Shown in pieces: positions 63,301 to 64,000 of a DNA stretch of 64,000 nt. The position numbers and the translations under genes are program-made. The stretch spans positions 513,001 through 577,000 of the forward strand of contig NC_087392.1 in NCBI RefSeq assembly GCF_963675165.1, written 5' to 3'. How positions within the stretch are numbered: the first letter of the stretch is position 1; every line of letters begins with the position of its first letter. The notes beneath the pieces were generated by a model. It saw only the letters and a list, made by a program, of their open reading frames with translations. It was not told the origin of the DNA and made no database searches. The DNA comes from Halichondria panicea. Lineage: Eukaryota; Porifera; Demospongiae; Suberitida; Halichondriidae.

Positions 63301-64000
63301 GAGGGTACAGGGAACGTGGGAGCGTTATCATTCTCATCAACAATATTCACGGTCAAGGTAGCAGAGTCGGAGTTAGCGTTATCGGAGACAGTTACTTCAA
63401 ACACAAAAGATGTTGTTGTGAGCGTTTCATAGTCAATTTCACGAGTGCTGTATATACTTCCACTCTCCCCGTTCACTTCAAACAAAGATGGCTGTGTTCC
63501 AACTATCGAGTATGTCAGAATACCAAAAGTTCCCGTATCTGGATCGATAGATGACAGCTGGTATACGACACTCCCAACAGGTATACCTTCTCTCACACTC
63601 ACTTCGTATGCATTCTCTTGAAACAACGGTGGCTCATTTTCGTCAACGACAGCAATAACAAGTTCTAATGAACTTGAAAGTCCGCCATCATCTGTAGCAG
63701 TTAGTATGACTTTATACACACCATTGGGAGAAGTTTCAAAGTTTATGGATGGATTCTGCACAGTAATGCGATACTGCGTTGCTGTGTCTGCCTCCAAAGA
63801 GAAGTAATTTTCTGGTGCAATATTGACAATAGTAACCGTAGCAACAGTTGAGTCTGGGTCGGTCACAATGAAAGTAGTAATATTAGTGCCTGTGGGAGCA
63901 TTCTCAAATACATTCAATTGTTGCATATTTAGGACATTAATCACAGGTGGGAGTTCGTTGTCATCGCTCGTGAATATAGTTACGTTGGAATGTGCAGTTA
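48380..64000 (-). CDS. Giant FAT-like cadherin, C-terminal ~5,000 residues
   Basis: Predicted giant cell-adhesion receptor whose N-terminus lies past the right edge. Exons in phase: 51084 to beyond 64000, 50924-50997, 50406-50692, 50079-50284, 48380-49906. The first of these is one uninterrupted coding exon of at least 12.9 kb, with about 37 cadherin repeats of ~105 residues (linkers VLDENDNSPQF, VTDVNDQPPVF, VLDVNDNPPAF and others) and frequent DREx motifs. Then come a region like the membrane-proximal part of FAT, an EGF module (CSTNPCKNGGTCQPQLPGYY start), LamG, a second EGF (CSETTCKNSGQCLGTMTNFD start), a second LamG, a transmembrane helix (FPIIAAIVIGLLIISATFVI) and a tail of about 330 residues ending EGRLV. 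The order matches FAT-type cadherins, which act in planar polarity and growth control, but Hedgling-type or lineage-specific cadherins cannot be excluded without the N-terminus. Confidence 0.92.

Overview
The window is nuclear DNA of an animal. Protein genes are split into many short exons with GT-AG introns (one GC-AG), and the gene set is metazoan: FOXO, a KAT6 (MOZ/MORF) acetyltransferase, a SMARCD/BAF60 subunit, and giant cadherins with LamG and EGF domains, a transmembrane segment and a cytoplasmic tail. Very short introns, dense packing and LamG-cadherins without an obvious catenin-binding tail suggest an early-branching animal. A demosponge is my best guess; this is inference, not proof.

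Layout from left to right: FOXO N-terminus (-, cut by the left edge); a PARP with WWE-WWE-WGR-PRD-ART order (+); a degenerate P-loop GTPase-like gene with an in-frame stop (-); an unrecognised 212-residue protein (+); PEX7 (-); an unrecognised 203-residue protein (+); mitochondrial CLPB/SKD3 (-); NUDCD2 (+); KAT6-type MYST acetyltransferase (-); ribosomal protein S3 (+); an unrecognised 936-residue membrane-anchored, Ser/Arg-rich protein (-); SMARCD/BAF60 (+); a CCDC169-like coiled-coil protein (-); POLR1E/RPA49 (+); a 1,728-residue cadherin-LamG receptor (-); a 167-residue EXPERA-like membrane protein (+); and the C-terminal ~5,000 residues of a giant FAT-like cadherin (-), which runs off the right edge in one exon of at least 12.9 kb.

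The 17 genes alternate strand without exception. This makes eight head-to-head pairs whose start codons lie about 130 to 430 bp apart, and eight tail-to-tail pairs. Shared bidirectional promoters are therefore the likely regulatory unit. The genes do not form one pathway. Several are housekeeping functions (peroxisomal import, mitochondrial disaggregase, RPS3, Pol I subunit), three are nuclear/chromatin factors (KAT6, SMARCD, PARP), and the right third is cell-adhesion receptors.

The least expected non-coding signal is a family of inverted-repeat elements of about 300 to 500 bp with a palindromic core around ACCATGG. Four copies were found, all in introns (CLPB, KAT6, SMARCD, EXPERA gene). 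There are also minisatellites, a second small interspersed repeat, and two (CA)n tracts that abut 3' splice sites. All exon structures were worked out by hand from reading frame and splice phase; no RNA evidence was available.
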